A program made the translations under genes and the position numbers. Below, in pieces: positions 33,947 through 44,007 of a stretch of 64,000 nt of DNA (positions within the stretch are counted from its first letter, which is position 1; each line of letters starts with the position of its first letter). The stretch is taken from positions 62,001 through 126,000 of the forward strand of contig NZ_QLYY01000015.1 in assembly GCF_003350295.1 (NCBI RefSeq). The letters run 5' to 3'. The notes below the pieces were generated by a model that saw only the letters and a list, made by a program, of their open reading frames with translations, did not search any database and was not told the DNA's origin. Source of the DNA: Vibrio tetraodonis. GTDB taxonomy: Bacteria > Pseudomonadota > Gammaproteobacteria > Enterobacterales > Vibrionaceae.

Positions 33947-36900
33947 ATGAGAATTTTGCGTGGCTCCCCAGCTCTTTCTGAGTTTCGTGTTAACAAACTA
34001 CTCGAACTTTGCCGTGAACAAGACTTGCCTGTTATAGGAGTTTACGCTGAGTTTATGCATTTTGCTGATCTAACTGAAGACCTAAACTCGTCTGAGCTTG
34101 AGAAACTTGAAAAGCTTTTGACTTATGGGCCAACGATAGAAGAACATGCGCCTCAAGGTCTGTTACTTTTGGTGACTCCGCGCCCCGGCACCATCTCACC
34201 TTGGTCTTCCAAATCAACCGATATTGCTAATAACTGTGGCCTAGAAAAAATCAAACGTCTAGAGCGTGGTACGGCTTACTATTTGGAAACGTCGAGCCAG
34301 CTATCTGAAGCTCAGCTAATCCAAGTCAAAGCCATTATTCATGATCGAATGATGGAAGTCGTGTTTAATGAACTTGAATTAGCTTCGGCACTATTTACAG
34401 TTGCAGAGCCTGCACCTGTTGCGGATGTGGATATTCTCTCGGGCGGACGCGCGGCGCTTGAAAAAGCCAACGTGTCGCTTGGTTTGGCACTAGCAGAAGA
34501 TGAAATTGATTATTTGGTTGAAAACTTTACCAAGCTTGGCCGCAACCCAAATGATATCGAGCTTATGATGTTTGCTCAGGCAAACTCAGAGCACTGCCGT
34601 CACAAAATCTTTAATGCAGATTGGACGATTGACGGTGTTGAGCAGCCTAAATCTCTGTTTAAGATGATTAAAAACACCTATGAGACAACACCAGAGCACG
34701 TACTATCCGCCTATAAAGATAACGCAGCGGTAATGACAGGCTCAAAAGTTGGCCGCTTCTTCCCTGATCCAAACTCGCGTCAATATACTTATCATCATGA
34801 AGATGCGCACATCTTGATGAAGGTTGAAACTCACAACCACCCAACCGCTATTTCGCCATGGCCAGGTGCATCGACAGGTTCTGGCGGTGAAATTCGTGAT
34901 GAAGGCGCGACTGGAATTGGTGGCAAACCCAAAGCAGGTTTGGTGGGTTTCACTACTTCTAACTTACGTATTCCAGGTTTTGAGCAGCCTTGGGAAACCG
35001 ATTTCGGTAAGCCTGACCGCATTGTTAACGCGCTAGATATTATGCTTGAAGGCCCACTTGGCGGCGCTGCGTTTAACAATGAGTTCGGCCGTCCTAACCT
35101 TCTAGGCTACTTCCGTACCTATGAGGAGAAAGTGACCTCACACGCTGGTGAAGAGGTGCGTGGTTACCACAAGCCTATCATGATCGCTGGCGGTATGGGC
35201 AATATCCGTGATGAGCACGTACAGAAAAAAGACATCCCAGTTGGTGCGAGTCTGATTGTACTCGGCGGCCCAGCCATGAATATTGGTCTTGGAGGCGGCG
35301 CGGCATCGTCAATGGCATCTGGTCAGTCAGCAGAAGATTTAGACTTTGCTTCAGTGCAACGTGAAAACCCAGAAATGGAACGTCGCTGTCAGGAAGTTAT
35401 TGACCGCTGTTGGCAGCTAGGTGATAAAAACCCTATTGCTTTTATTCACGATGTCGGTGCTGGCGGTATTTCTAATGCTTTGCCCGAGCTTGTTGATGAT
35501 GGTGAGCGCGGCGGTAAGTTCCAACTGCGTGATGTGCCAAATGATGAGCCGGGAATGAGCCCGCTTGAAATCTGGTGTAATGAATCTCAAGAGCGTTACG
35601 TATTGGCAGTGGCCAAAGAAGACATGCCTGTTTTTGAAGCCATTTGTCAGCGAGAGCGTGCGCCATACGCTGTGGTTGGTGAGGCGACACAAGAGCGCCA
35701 CCTTACTCTAGAAGATGCTCACTTTGATAATACGCCTATCGACATGCCAATGGACATCTTACTTGGCAAGCCACCTAAGATGCATCGTGATGCGACCACG
35801 CTTAAAGTCGATAGCCCTGCTATTGAGCGAGAAGGTATCGATCTTAGCCAAGCCGTTGATCGCGTATTACGTCTTCCTGCGGTTGCTGAGAAAACCTTCC
35901 TCATTACTATAGGTGACCGCACGGTCACAGGCCTAGTTGCTCGTGACCAAATGGTAGGTCCTTGGCAGGTGCCTGTAGCAAACTGCGCTGTGACTGCGGC
36001 AAGTTATGACACTTACCACGGCGAAGCGATGTCAATGGGCGAGCGCACCCCCGTCGCTCTACTTGATTTTGCTGCTTCTGCTCGCTTAGCCGTGGGAGAG
36101 TCACTGACCAATATCGCTGCCACTGATATTGGCGATATTAAGCATATTAAACTCTCTGCTAACTGGATGTCGCCAGCAGGCCACCCAGGTGAAGATGCCG
36201 GCTTATATGAAGCGGTAAAAGCCGTGGGTGAAGAGCTTTGTCCTGCGCTTGGTTTGACCATTCCTGTTGGTAAAGACTCTATGTCGATGAAAACCCAGTG
36301 GCAGGATAAGGGTGAAGATAAGCAAGTGACCTCTCCGCTATCCTTGGTGATTACCGCCTTTGGCCGAGTAGAAGATGTACGTAAAACCGTGACGCCGCAG
36401 CTGCTTACACCAGCGACCTCAGAAGGGCTAGGTGACACATCCCTCGTGCTTATCGATTTGGGTAACGGCCAAAACCGCCTTGGCGCGACCGCACTTGCGC
36501 AAGTTTATAAGCAATTGGGTGATAAGCCTGCGGATGTGGATAATGCTGAGCAGCTTAAAGGTTTCTTTGATGCCATGCAGACTTTGGTTCGCAAAGACAA
36601 ACTGCTGGCTTACCATGACAAAGGCGATGGTGGACTTGTTGTCACTCTGGCTGAAATGGCCTTTGCTGGTCATTGCGGCGTGCGGGTTGATCTTGCCAAT
36701 ATTGCCAACACATCAGAGCAAGACGTCTTGGCGACCTTGTTTAACGAAGAACTTGGCGCCGTATTGCAAGTAAGCAGCGATGAGCTTGACTCGGTACTGT
36801 CTACTTTAGCCGCTCACGGCCTTGAAAACTGCACTCATGTTATTGGTAGCGTAGAGGTATCAGATAAGTTCGTGATTACATCAGGTGATGAGGTAGTACT

Positions 36901-37867
36901 TGATCGATCTCGCACTGAACTTCGGACTATTTGGGCGGAAACAACGCACAAGATGCAAGCGCTGCGTGATAACCCAACGTGTGCTGACCAAGAGTTTGCA
37001 GCCAAGCAAGATGACAATGATCCTGGCTTGAATGTGTCTTTAAGCTTTGATGTTAACCAAGACGTCGCCGCTCCTTACATTGCCACAGGCGCTCGGCCTA
37101 AAATGGCCATCTTGCGCGAGCAAGGGGTGAACTCTCATGTTGAAATGGCCGCAGCCTTTGATAGAGCTGGCTTTGACGCTACCGATATTCATATGAGCGA
37201 CATCTTGACAGGTCAAGCTGCGCTGGATGAATACCACGGCCTTGTGGCGTGTGGTGGCTTCTCATACGGTGACGTATTAGGCGCAGGTGAAGGCTGGGCG
37301 AAGTCTATCTTGTTTAACGATGCGGCTCGCGAGCAATTTGAAGCCTTCTTTACCCGTGAAAATACCTTCTCACTTGGTGTATGTAACGGCTGTCAGATGT
37401 TGTCGAACCTTAAGAGTTTGATCCCGGGCGCAGAGCTGTGGCCAAGGTTTGTCCGCAATGAATCGGAGCGTTTTGAAGCGCGCTTTAGCTTAGTTGAAGT
37501 GCAAAAGTCTGACTCTGTCTTCTTTGACGGCATGGCAGGTTCTCGGATGCCAATTGCGGTTTCACACGGTGAAGGGCTAGTCGAAGTAGCAGGAAGCGAT
37601 CACCTTGCGGCGATAGAGCAGTCAGGCACAGTAGCGATTCGTTACGTGGACAACTTGGGTAAACCGACGCAGCAATATCCGAATAACCCGAATGGCTCGC
37701 CAAATGCCATTACAGGCTTAACCACTCAAGATGGCCGTGTCACCATTATGATGCCTCACCCAGAGCGTGTATTCCGCACTGTGGCGAACTCATGGGCGCC
37801 GCAAAATTGGGGTGAAAACGGTGCTTGGATGCGTATGTTCCAAAATGCGCGTAAAAACCTTGGTTAA
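33947..37867 (+). CDS. purL: Phosphoribosylformylglycinamidine synthase PurL
   Basis: Large single-chain FGAM synthase (1306 residues) of purine synthesis, using FGAR, glutamine and ATP. The N-terminal region starts [15 protein letters not shown]; the central synthase has [17 protein letters not shown] and [19 protein letters not shown]; the C-terminal glutaminase has its Cys in [14 protein letters not shown] and the His/Glu in [10 protein letters not shown]. Monocistronic, with a PurR box upstream and a strong terminator downstream. Confidence 0.98.
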   Translation: MRILRGSPALSEFRVNKLLELCREQDLPVIGVYAEFMHFADLTEDLNSSELEKLEKLLTYGPTIEEHAPQGLLLLVTPRPGTISPWSSKSTDIANNCGLEKIKRLERGTAYYLETSSQLSEAQLIQVKAIIHDRMMEVVFNELELASALFTVAEPAPVADVDILSGGRAALEKANVSLGLALAEDEIDYLVENFTKLGRNPNDIELMMFAQANSEHCRHKIFNADWTIDGVEQPKSLFKMIKNTYETTPEHVLSAYKDNAAVMTGSKVGRFFPDPNSRQYTYHHEDAHILMKVETHNHPTAISPWPGASTGSGGEIRDEGATGIGGKPKAGLVGFTTSNLRIPGFEQPWETDFGKPDRIVNALDIMLEGPLGGAAFNNEFGRPNLLGYFRTYEEKVTSHAGEEVRGYHKPIMIAGGMGNIRDEHVQKKDIPVGASLIVLGGPAMNIGLGGGAASSMASGQSAEDLDFASVQRENPEMERRCQEVIDRCWQLGDKNPIAFIHDVGAGGISNALPELVDDGERGGKFQLRDVPNDEPGMSPLEIWCNESQERYVLAVAKEDMPVFEAICQRERAPYAVVGEATQERHLTLEDAHFDNTPIDMPMDILLGKPPKMHRDATTLKVDSPAIEREGIDLSQAVDRVLRLPAVAEKTFLITIGDRTVTGLVARDQMVGPWQVPVANCAVTAASYDTYHGEAMSMGERTPVALLDFAASARLAVGESLTNIAATDIGDIKHIKLSANWMSPAGHPGEDAGLYEAVKAVGEELCPALGLTIPVGKDSMSMKTQWQDKGEDKQVTSPLSLVITAFGRVEDVRKTVTPQLLTPATSEGLGDTSLVLIDLGNGQNRLGATALAQVYKQLGDKPADVDNAEQLKGFFDAMQTLVRKDKLLAYHDKGDGGLVVTLAEMAFAGHCGVRVDLANIANTSEQDVLATLFNEELGAVLQVSSDELDSVLSTLAAHGLENCTHVIGSVEVSDKFVITSGDEVVLDRSRTELRTIWAETTHKMQALRDNPTCADQEFAAKQDDNDPGLNVSLSFDVNQDVAAPYIATGARPKMAILREQGVNSHVEMAAAFDRAGFDATDIHMSDILTGQAALDEYHGLVACGGFSYGDVLGAGEGWAKSILFNDAAREQFEAFFTRENTFSLGVCNGCQMLSNLKSLIPGAELWPRFVRNESERFEARFSLVEVQKSDSVFFDGMAGSRMPIAVSHGEGLVEVAGSDHLAAIEQSGTVAIRYVDNLGKPTQQYPNNPNGSPNAITGLTTQDGRVTIMMPHPERVFRTVANSWAPQNWGENGAWMRMFQNARKNLG

Positions 37868-37895
37868 CTAATTAAGGTTTAAGCACTAGAACACT

Positions 37896-37927
37896 AAGCG
37901 CAGGTCATTGGCCTGCGCTTTTTTTGG
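37896..37927 (+). terminator. Terminator of purL
   Basis: A 9-bp GC-rich stem (AAGCGCAGG / CCTGCGCTT) with a 7-base loop and seven T. Confidence 0.92.
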
Positions 37928-38003
37928 TCTCTGGAAATCTTGGCTATTCGGAAAACAACTTGTTTTTGATATAGTAAGCGAGTTAATGCGCTAAGGAAAA
38001 CCA

Positions 38004-38192
38004 ATGAGCCTAGAAAATTTTGAGAGCATGGATACCTTTATCCTACTAAGTATGGTGAACATGAAACTTCGCGATGAATTTGGCGACTTAGATAGCTTGG
38101 TTACATTCTATGATATTGATAAAGCCAAGCTGGTGGAAAAACTCGCGAAAGCTGGCTTCGAATATTTAGCCGAAGCCAAGCAGTTTCGTTAA
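38004..38192 (+). CDS. DUF4250 domain-containing protein
   Basis: A 62-residue protein. The pattern ILLSMVNMKLRDEFGDLDSL and LVEKLAKAGFEYLAEAKQFR is that of DUF4250, a small helical family with no known function in many bacteria. The ribosome site AAGGAAAA precedes the ATG. Convergent with the SnoaL-like gene, 15 bases between stop codons. Confidence 0.8.
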   Translation: MSLENFESMDTFILLSMVNMKLRDEFGDLDSLVTFYDIDKAKLVEKLAKAGFEYLAEAKQFR

Positions 38193-38207
38193 GCTTTTGG
38201 CCGCCCC

Positions 38208-38597
38208 TTAGTGACGGCTGCCCAAATCTTCATCTTGCGCTTGCCCTTGTATCATTCGGGTGAGTTCCTGACAGCGCACAATTCTTCCCTCTGCGAGAGT
38301 GAAATTGGCAATTATCTCAAACTTCACACTGTCCCCATTCGCCTTATCGGCCGACACTAGGTGGTGAGTAAATACATGCTCTCCCTGTGCTGCGCAGGCA
38401 AGTATAGCCACGCGCCTATTTTTCGTATCTTCTTTCAGCTTGGCCACATGCGCGACAAACTCAGCGTAGCCTAATTCTAAACCATTAACGGTTTGTCGGT
38501 AGTTAGGAGCAAAGTATTGCTCAATTTCAGCTTGATCAAATTCTGGGTTGGTCAGTAGCACTTGCAGCGCATTTAAAGCGATTGTTTGGTTGTCCAT
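38208..38597 (-). CDS. SnoaL-like (NTF2 fold) protein
   Basis: A 129-residue protein of the NTF2/SnoaL superfamily, judged by the N-terminal helix, YFAPNYRQTVNGLELGYAEFVAHV and the paired beta strands HHLVSADKANGD and FTLAEGRIVRCQELTRMI. Such proteins bind or convert small hydrophobic molecules; the substrate is unknown. The ATG at 38597 has a strong GAGGAG ribosome site. No partner gene is evident. Confidence 0.7.
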   Translation of the reverse strand: MDNQTIALNALQVLLTNPEFDQAEIEQYFAPNYRQTVNGLELGYAEFVAHVAKLKEDTKNRRVAILACAAQGEHVFTHHLVSADKANGDSVKFEIIANFTLAEGRIVRCQELTRMIQGQAQDEDLGSRH

Positions 38598-38963
38598 CGT
38601 TTTTCTCCTCATCGTTATGGATGGGATACAGGTTACCGAAACCATCACTGGCAAGATTTCGATATTAAGACAACAAGTTTACCTATTCGGCCAAAATGGA
38701 GTGGGGAGAAAATTGTGATTTTTGGCTACTAAGGGTGAAGTGGTTGCTAAAAAATTCTTTTATTTAAGATCTCTACAATGTAAGCGCTTGAAGCAATAAA
38801 TAAAAGCAATAAATTTATTGTGAGCAATCTCTAATCATAAAATTGATTTATTGAATGTATATAAATGTAAATTACAATCGCGGCTTGGTAATTATTGTGT
38901 CAATTTATCTATTGGCGAACTGCTAGTTCACGGCTGTAGAGGCCATCTTCGATGGAGCAGAAA
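38598..38963. other. Intergenic region upstream of the RHS toxin locus
   Basis: These 366 bases are AT-rich from about 38740, with no gene I can support. The stretch should contain the promoter of the toxin locus and that of the SnoaL-like gene. A GGAG ribosome site stands before 38964. Confidence 0.4.
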
Positions 38964-39326
38964 ATGGCGAAAAAGATCTACCTTCTCGCAATGGTTGCAC
39001 TGGTGCTTTCTGGTGCGGTGGTATTTTTTATTTTTGCACCTAACCCAGAGTCAGAACGTCTTGAACAAGAAGCATTGGCAAAGGGCATCTTATCTGCTTT
39101 GCCTGCGATAACATTGAGCAGTGAAGCCAATTTCCCTTCTCCGGTTATTGCGCTTCAGCAAACCCTTGCTCATGGCATGGTGGAGGTGGAAAAGACTAAG
39201 CTGCCGTTACTCAGTGGCGAGTTAAACCAATTTTCACAAACTAACATCACTGAGGATTATGCCTCACCCCAAGAGTTAGAAGACTTAAAGCAGCGGCTAA
39301 ACAAGCTGCCATCTTCGAAGCCATAA
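38964..39326 (+). CDS. Small membrane-anchored protein upstream of the RHS toxin
   Basis: A product of about 120 residues with one N-terminal membrane helix (IYLLAMVALVLSGAVVFFIF) and a periplasmic tail rich in Leu, Gln and Glu, probably helical. The ATG at 38964 is chosen over 38952 because of its GGAG site. It lies 81 bases before the large SpvB/RHS gene in the same direction, so they probably share a transcript. I do not recognise the family; a chaperone or anchoring role for the toxin is inference. Confidence 0.55.
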   Translation: MAKKIYLLAMVALVLSGAVVFFIFAPNPESERLEQEALAKGILSALPAITLSSEANFPSPVIALQQTLAHGMVEVEKTKLPLLSGELNQFSQTNITEDYASPQELEDLKQRLNKLPSSKP

Positions 39327-39407
39327 CCATTACACCAAGTAACGATTAAACCAAGGCTGAGCAAAGACTTAGCTACAACCTATTTAGAATAATTAGCAGT
39401 GGCATCT

Positions 39408-42400
39408 ATGAAATCAATCCGTTTGACGCGCGCTTTGCGTTTGTCTCTTACCGGCTTATGCCTGGGAGGCATGGCTTCCTCAGCATTCGCGCTGACCTCC
39501 GGTGCGGGAAAAAGCATCGAATTATCTGGTGAGTTTGCCGCCTCTGGTGGTGAGGCAACTTATTCCCTTCCCTTGTCAGTCTCGCCCGGTCGAGCTGGGC
39601 ATCAGCCTTCTTTAAGCCTTGAATATCGCAGTGACTCGCCCAATGGCATGTTAGGGATGGGCTGGAGCATTGGCGGTGTATCTGCCATTTCTCGCTGTGG
39701 CCAAAACCTTAATAAAGATGGCCGTTGGGGCGGGGTGCGTTTTAACGGCGATGATAGATATTGTCTTGATGGCAAGCGCTTAGTTGCCGTTTCTGGTCGT
39801 GATGGAGAAGATTTAACCGAGTATCGACTGGAAAATAATGGCTATTCGAAAATTATTTCTTTTGGCCGTGCGGGTAATGGCCCTGCCAGCTTTAAAATCT
39901 GGTACAAAGATGGCTCTGTATACGAATACGGTGTGACTCAAGATGCCCGTGTTGAGCTACCTGGTCAGGCGAACGCATACAAATGGGCGCTGAATAAAAT
40001 TACCGACAGCAGCAAGCAAAATCATATTAATTTTGTTTACAGTGAAGACAATGCTGCGGGTAAACATAAGCTATCAGAAATTAATTATGTAGGCGGTAAG
40101 GTAAAATTTGTTTACCAAGCTCGCCCAGACACCACCTATCAATATCTAAATGGCGGCTTGCTGCGAAGGCATGAGCGTTTAAGCGCGGTCGAAACTTTTG
40201 ATAGTCAAGACGCGGCCATTGGTCGTTATAACTTGGGCTATACCCTTTCTCCTAATACATCGCGAAGCCAGTTAACCAAGCTTGATTATTGCGCCGATGG
40301 TAAATGTTCCTCTGCCATAGAGTTTGCTTGGACAGGCAAAAATAAAGTGGCCTTAGGCGGCGCGACCAATACTGGCTTTCGCAGTCCAAGGTATTTTGAT
40401 ACCAATGGCGATGGCGTTGCTGAGATATATGGTGAAGTCAGTAATGATTCGCGCGGCAACGCGACAGTAAAAGACCTCAAAGGTGCTCAACGTTCTGGTG
40501 TAAAATCGTTCAGTTTAACTGGCAGCGTTATCTCGCCACGCCTTAGCTATAACCAGTGCTCAGTGAATGCGGCTAATCCTTATCGCGCAGCCAATGGTCA
40601 ACTTGCCAGTTATTGTCAGTTTTCTTCCTGCAGGGGCAGTCAATGTAAATATGGGTCAAAGGGGGTTAACTATGGTGATTTTAACGGTAATGGCATAGAG
40701 ACTTCTCAACAAGGCTATTTGACGATTGATATTAATGGTGATGGCATTGACGACTTGCACAAATTTGATGTGCCAAAGGGTGGTTATCGTTACAAGATTA
40801 CAGGCGCGGGTTGGCAAGCATTACCTTCGGCTGGTGAGCGAGTTTTAAAAACCTTTACCGATATCAACAATGACGGTTATTTGGATGCGGTCATGGGCTC
40901 CTCATCGAAAAGTGAAAACCTGTCTGTGTATCTGTTTAATGGCGTGTCATTTAACTCGCCCATTTCAATAAACTTAAAACCAACGTTTGACGATAGTATT
41001 CACTTTGCCGATATCAATAATGATGGCTATCCAGATATTGGCTTTGGTAAACATTTTTATCTCAATAATAAAAACAATGGCTTTTCTACAAGCCCAGCGT
41101 TAACGTTGGCAGCAAACATCTATGCGACGCAAGATGTTAATGGCGATGGTTGGGTAGACATTCTCACTCGCGGTAAAGGCGGGGCTGATAAAGCTTCGAT
41201 TTATTATTCATCGGCAGCTGTGCAAGATAAAATTACTCATATCTCTGAGCTTGGCGTTGATTACGATGTGGTCTACAAACCAGCAATAGATAAAAGTGTG
41301 TATACCCTTTCAGGCACTAGTGCTTACCCTTATAAAATTGTTACCCCAAGTCGTTACTTGGTCGCAAAAACCATCAAAAAACCGAAAGGTTATGCAGCAA
41401 CCACTTATGACTACCAGTATTCTGGAGCGAAAAGTCATTTGCAAGGCGGCGGTTTTTTAGGTTTTCACACCATTACAGAAACTGAAACGGCGGAAATTGT
41501 TACCCGCATTACTACCACGTATGAGCAAACAAGTTTGCCACAAGTGGGTAGGAAACTGGCGCAACAAGTGACCAAGGGCGGAAAGTTAGTTTCTGACACA
41601 TCCTATCGCTATAAGCAGCATACACGCCAAGGTTATAACGCCAAATATTATCAAGTGTATGCTGATCAGGTGGTGAAGAAGAGTTATGGTTTAGGCAATA
41701 AAAGCGTTGAAAGACAAGAAACCATTACCAGAACCCGAGATCGTTTTGGTAACTTACTTGAAGAAACCACAGTCACGTCCAGCGAGTTGGAAGGTGCTGG
41801 TCAGTTTACCAGTCATTCTCAGCTTGAATATGTGTCAACAGGACTGAACCAAAACCATTATATTTATGATATTACCAGTGTCAGTAATATCGACAATCTT
41901 GATCAGACCCTTAAAAACTTTAAAGCGGGTATGACGCGTTATTGTGGCACTAATGGCGAAGTATTTTTCTCACCCAACGATCATTTTGTGCTGATCCACG
42001 GTGAGGTTGATATCCCCATAGTATTAGAGCGCTACAACCACTATTTCAAATACCAAACCACTTCCTATAGCGTCGATCTTGATGGTCTAAGCATTTATCA
42101 AGGCCAACTCGTCAATAGTAGTGCCGGTGAGCTTGAATCCGCTAATGTTAAGGCTTGTGGCAGTTATTCATACAAGGACTACGATGGCGACGGTAATATG
42201 GAGTTTACCACTGCAAACCGGACCCGAGTCGAGTCTGTCGGTGAAACAGGCGAGAACTTCTGGAAAATTGGCGCAATAAAGCGAGCTATATCGACCATTG
42301 TTGATAATAGCACTGGGCTAAAGCGAACGGTTGCCAATGACTATGCGTACAATGCCTCAGGCTTTATGACCTCTGATCGTATGACCAGCTCTGACTATGA

Positions 42401-43886
42401 TTCTAATGGTGAAGTTGCCCAGTCGGCTAAATTTGTTACTCAGCGTTATGGCTATGATAATTGGGGCAATGTCACCAGTGAAAGCATTGAAGGCACGGAT
42501 TTAAAACGCCGTGAGCAAAGCACAACATTTGATAGCCAAGGGCTGTTTGCCATTGCCGATACGAACGCCGAAGGTCATCGCAGCCGAGTTAAGTATGATG
42601 CGCAGGGCTTTCCCGTTCGAACCATTAGCGCACTTAAAAATCGCACCAGCGAATTTAGCTACGATGCGTTTGGCCGCTTAAAAACTGAGACCTTACCAGG
42701 CAAAGGCAATGTTAACCGGAGTGAGTATCAAATTGGCGGCGCATGTGGTCAATACGCTACAGCGCAAACCGTCAGCTGCGTCACCACCACGCTAGGCGCA
42801 GGTGGTAAGGTGATTACCCTATTTGACTACGCAGGCCGCGAGGTTCGCAAGCTGCATACTGGCTTTAGCGGCCAGTTGGTGGTGGTCGATACCAAGTGGG
42901 ATCGAAACGGGCGCAAACTCAGTGTCACTCGCCCGCAATATGCTCATTTAAACACGCCAGCGCCCAAAGTCACCTTTGGCTACGATGCGTTGAATCGTGA
43001 AATTAGCAAGCAAGAGCCAGCTGCAGGTGGCGGCATTGCTAGCTTTACGACGCGTTATCAAGGTTATAAAACCAGCGTCAAAGACGCGCGCGGTTACACA
43101 CACAGCACCATCACCAACGTAATGGGCCATATTCTGCGCAAAGAAGAGCCAGATAGCGCTTATCAAACCTATTTGTACTATCCAGATGGCAAGCTAAAAT
43201 CCAGCACGGATTCGGCTGGCAATACAACCCATATTCGCTACGACAACGTAGGCCATCGTCGCTATCTTGATGACCCAGATATGGGCAAGTGGCATTACGT
43301 ATATAACGCCGCTGGTGAGCTGATTTATAAGCGTGATGCCAAAGGGACAGTTACCACAACCGACTACGATAATTTAGGCCGTAAAACCAAACAGGTTGAA
43401 GCGGGTAAAGTGTCGACTTGGCGCTATGATGAGCGCGGCGCGCTGGGTACTTTGTCAGGATTTGCTGGTAACGGCAGTGAGACTGATTACTACTACAATG
43501 CGTCGGGTTTAAGTGAAGAAGTTTCGGTTAAAGTAAAAGGCGAAGTCTTTAGTACCTTCTATTACTACGATGATTTTGAACGTGTGACGCGCGAAGTGCG
43601 CCCGAATGGCGCGGCGACCACCTTGGCTGATGCGGCAAAACAGCTTAGTTCGGCCAATAAAAAAGACAGATTAGCCGTTGAGTATGTGTATAACCCTTAT
43701 GGTTACCAATCTGCGGTGCGCAGCCCGAAAACCTACGCCGATGAAGTCTTTACCAGCAGTAAGTTCCGTGATGATATTGCCAAACTACTTGATGCAGCTA
43801 AGCAGCAAGCAGCGCAATATTTAGCTAAAGCGGAGCGCTACTCTCAGCAAACCTCGTTTTTCAGCGACAAAGCGGCGCAATCATAG
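39408..43886 (+). CDS. SpvB/TcdB-RHS toxin, N-terminal portion (interrupted by frameshift)
   Basis: About 1490 residues. A signal peptide (ending MASSAFA) is followed by an SpvB/TcaC-like domain (GKSIELSGEFAASGGEATYS, SLEYRSDSPNGMLGMGWSIGG). Calcium-binding-type FG-GAP repeats follow at roughly residues 330-590 (DTNGDGVAEIYG, DINGDGIDDLHK, DINNDGYLDAV, DINNDGYPDIGFG, DVNGDGWVDIL), then a TcdB-like middle part, and RHS/YD repeats from about residue 1010 (YDAFGRLKTETLPG, YDNLGRKTKQVEAG). In Tc toxins and RHS proteins these parts build a hollow cocoon around a toxic C-terminus. The frame stops at a TAG (43884); a +1 frame open from 43825 continues the same protein, so this is the front of a split gene. 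The GTG at 39399 is an alternative start. Confidence 0.85.
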   Translation: MKSIRLTRALRLSLTGLCLGGMASSAFALTSGAGKSIELSGEFAASGGEATYSLPLSVSPGRAGHQPSLSLEYRSDSPNGMLGMGWSIGGVSAISRCGQNLNKDGRWGGVRFNGDDRYCLDGKRLVAVSGRDGEDLTEYRLENNGYSKIISFGRAGNGPASFKIWYKDGSVYEYGVTQDARVELPGQANAYKWALNKITDSSKQNHINFVYSEDNAAGKHKLSEINYVGGKVKFVYQARPDTTYQYLNGGLLRRHERLSAVETFDSQDAAIGRYNLGYTLSPNTSRSQLTKLDYCADGKCSSAIEFAWTGKNKVALGGATNTGFRSPRYFDTNGDGVAEIYGEVSNDSRGNATVKDLKGAQRSGVKSFSLTGSVISPRLSYNQCSVNAANPYRAANGQLASYCQFSSCRGSQCKYGSKGVNYGDFNGNGIETSQQGYLTIDINGDGIDDLHKFDVPKGGYRYKITGAGWQALPSAGERVLKTFTDINNDGYLDAVMGSSSKSENLSVYLFNGVSFNSPISINLKPTFDDSIHFADINNDGYPDIGFGKHFYLNNKNNGFSTSPALTLAANIYATQDVNGDGWVDILTRGKGGADKASIYYSSAAVQDKITHISELGVDYDVVYKPAIDKSVYTLSGTSAYPYKIVTPSRYLVAKTIKKPKGYAATTYDYQYSGAKSHLQGGGFLGFHTITETETAEIVTRITTTYEQTSLPQVGRKLAQQVTKGGKLVSDTSYRYKQHTRQGYNAKYYQVYADQVVKKSYGLGNKSVERQETITRTRDRFGNLLEETTVTSSELEGAGQFTSHSQLEYVSTGLNQNHYIYDITSVSNIDNLDQTLKNFKAGMTRYCGTNGEVFFSPNDHFVLIHGEVDIPIVLERYNHYFKYQTTSYSVDLDGLSIYQGQLVNSSAGELESANVKACGSYSYKDYDGDGNMEFTTANRTRVESVGETGENFWKIGAIKRAISTIVDNSTGLKRTVANDYAYNASGFMTSDRMTSSDYDSNGEVAQSAKFVTQRYGYDNWGNVTSESIEGTDLKRREQSTTFDSQGLFAIADTNAEGHRSRVKYDAQGFPVRTISALKNRTSEFSYDAFGRLKTETLPGKGNVNRSEYQIGGACGQYATAQTVSCVTTTLGAGGKVITLFDYAGREVRKLHTGFSGQLVVVDTKWDRNGRKLSVTRPQYAHLNTPAPKVTFGYDALNREISKQEPAAGGGIASFTTRYQGYKTSVKDARGYTHSTITNVMGHILRKEEPDSAYQTYLYYPDGKLKSSTDSAGNTTHIRYDNVGHRRYLDDPDMGKWHYVYNAAGELIYKRDAKGTVTTTDYDNLGRKTKQVEAGKVSTWRYDERGALGTLSGFAGNGSETDYYYNASGLSEEVSVKVKGEVFSTFYYYDDFERVTREVRPNGAATTLADAAKQLSSANKKDRLAVEYVYNPYGYQSAVRSPKTYADEVFTSSKFRDDIAKLLDAAKQQAAQYLAKAERYSQQTSFFSDKAAQS

Positions 43887-44007
43887 CGCCAAAACCGTCA
43901 ATATCCATACTTTAGATGCCAGCTCGCTAGCGCTACTTAAAGACGGTTATCGCTATAAGCAGTGGTGTAATGAGCAAGGTGAGTGTTACTTAAGGCCAGG
44001 CACTTGG

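Noticed and set aside
36013..36438. 141-codon frame antisense to purL
   Set aside because: Lies wholly inside a well-conserved coding region, has no ribosome site and no protein-like pattern; a shadow of purL codon use.
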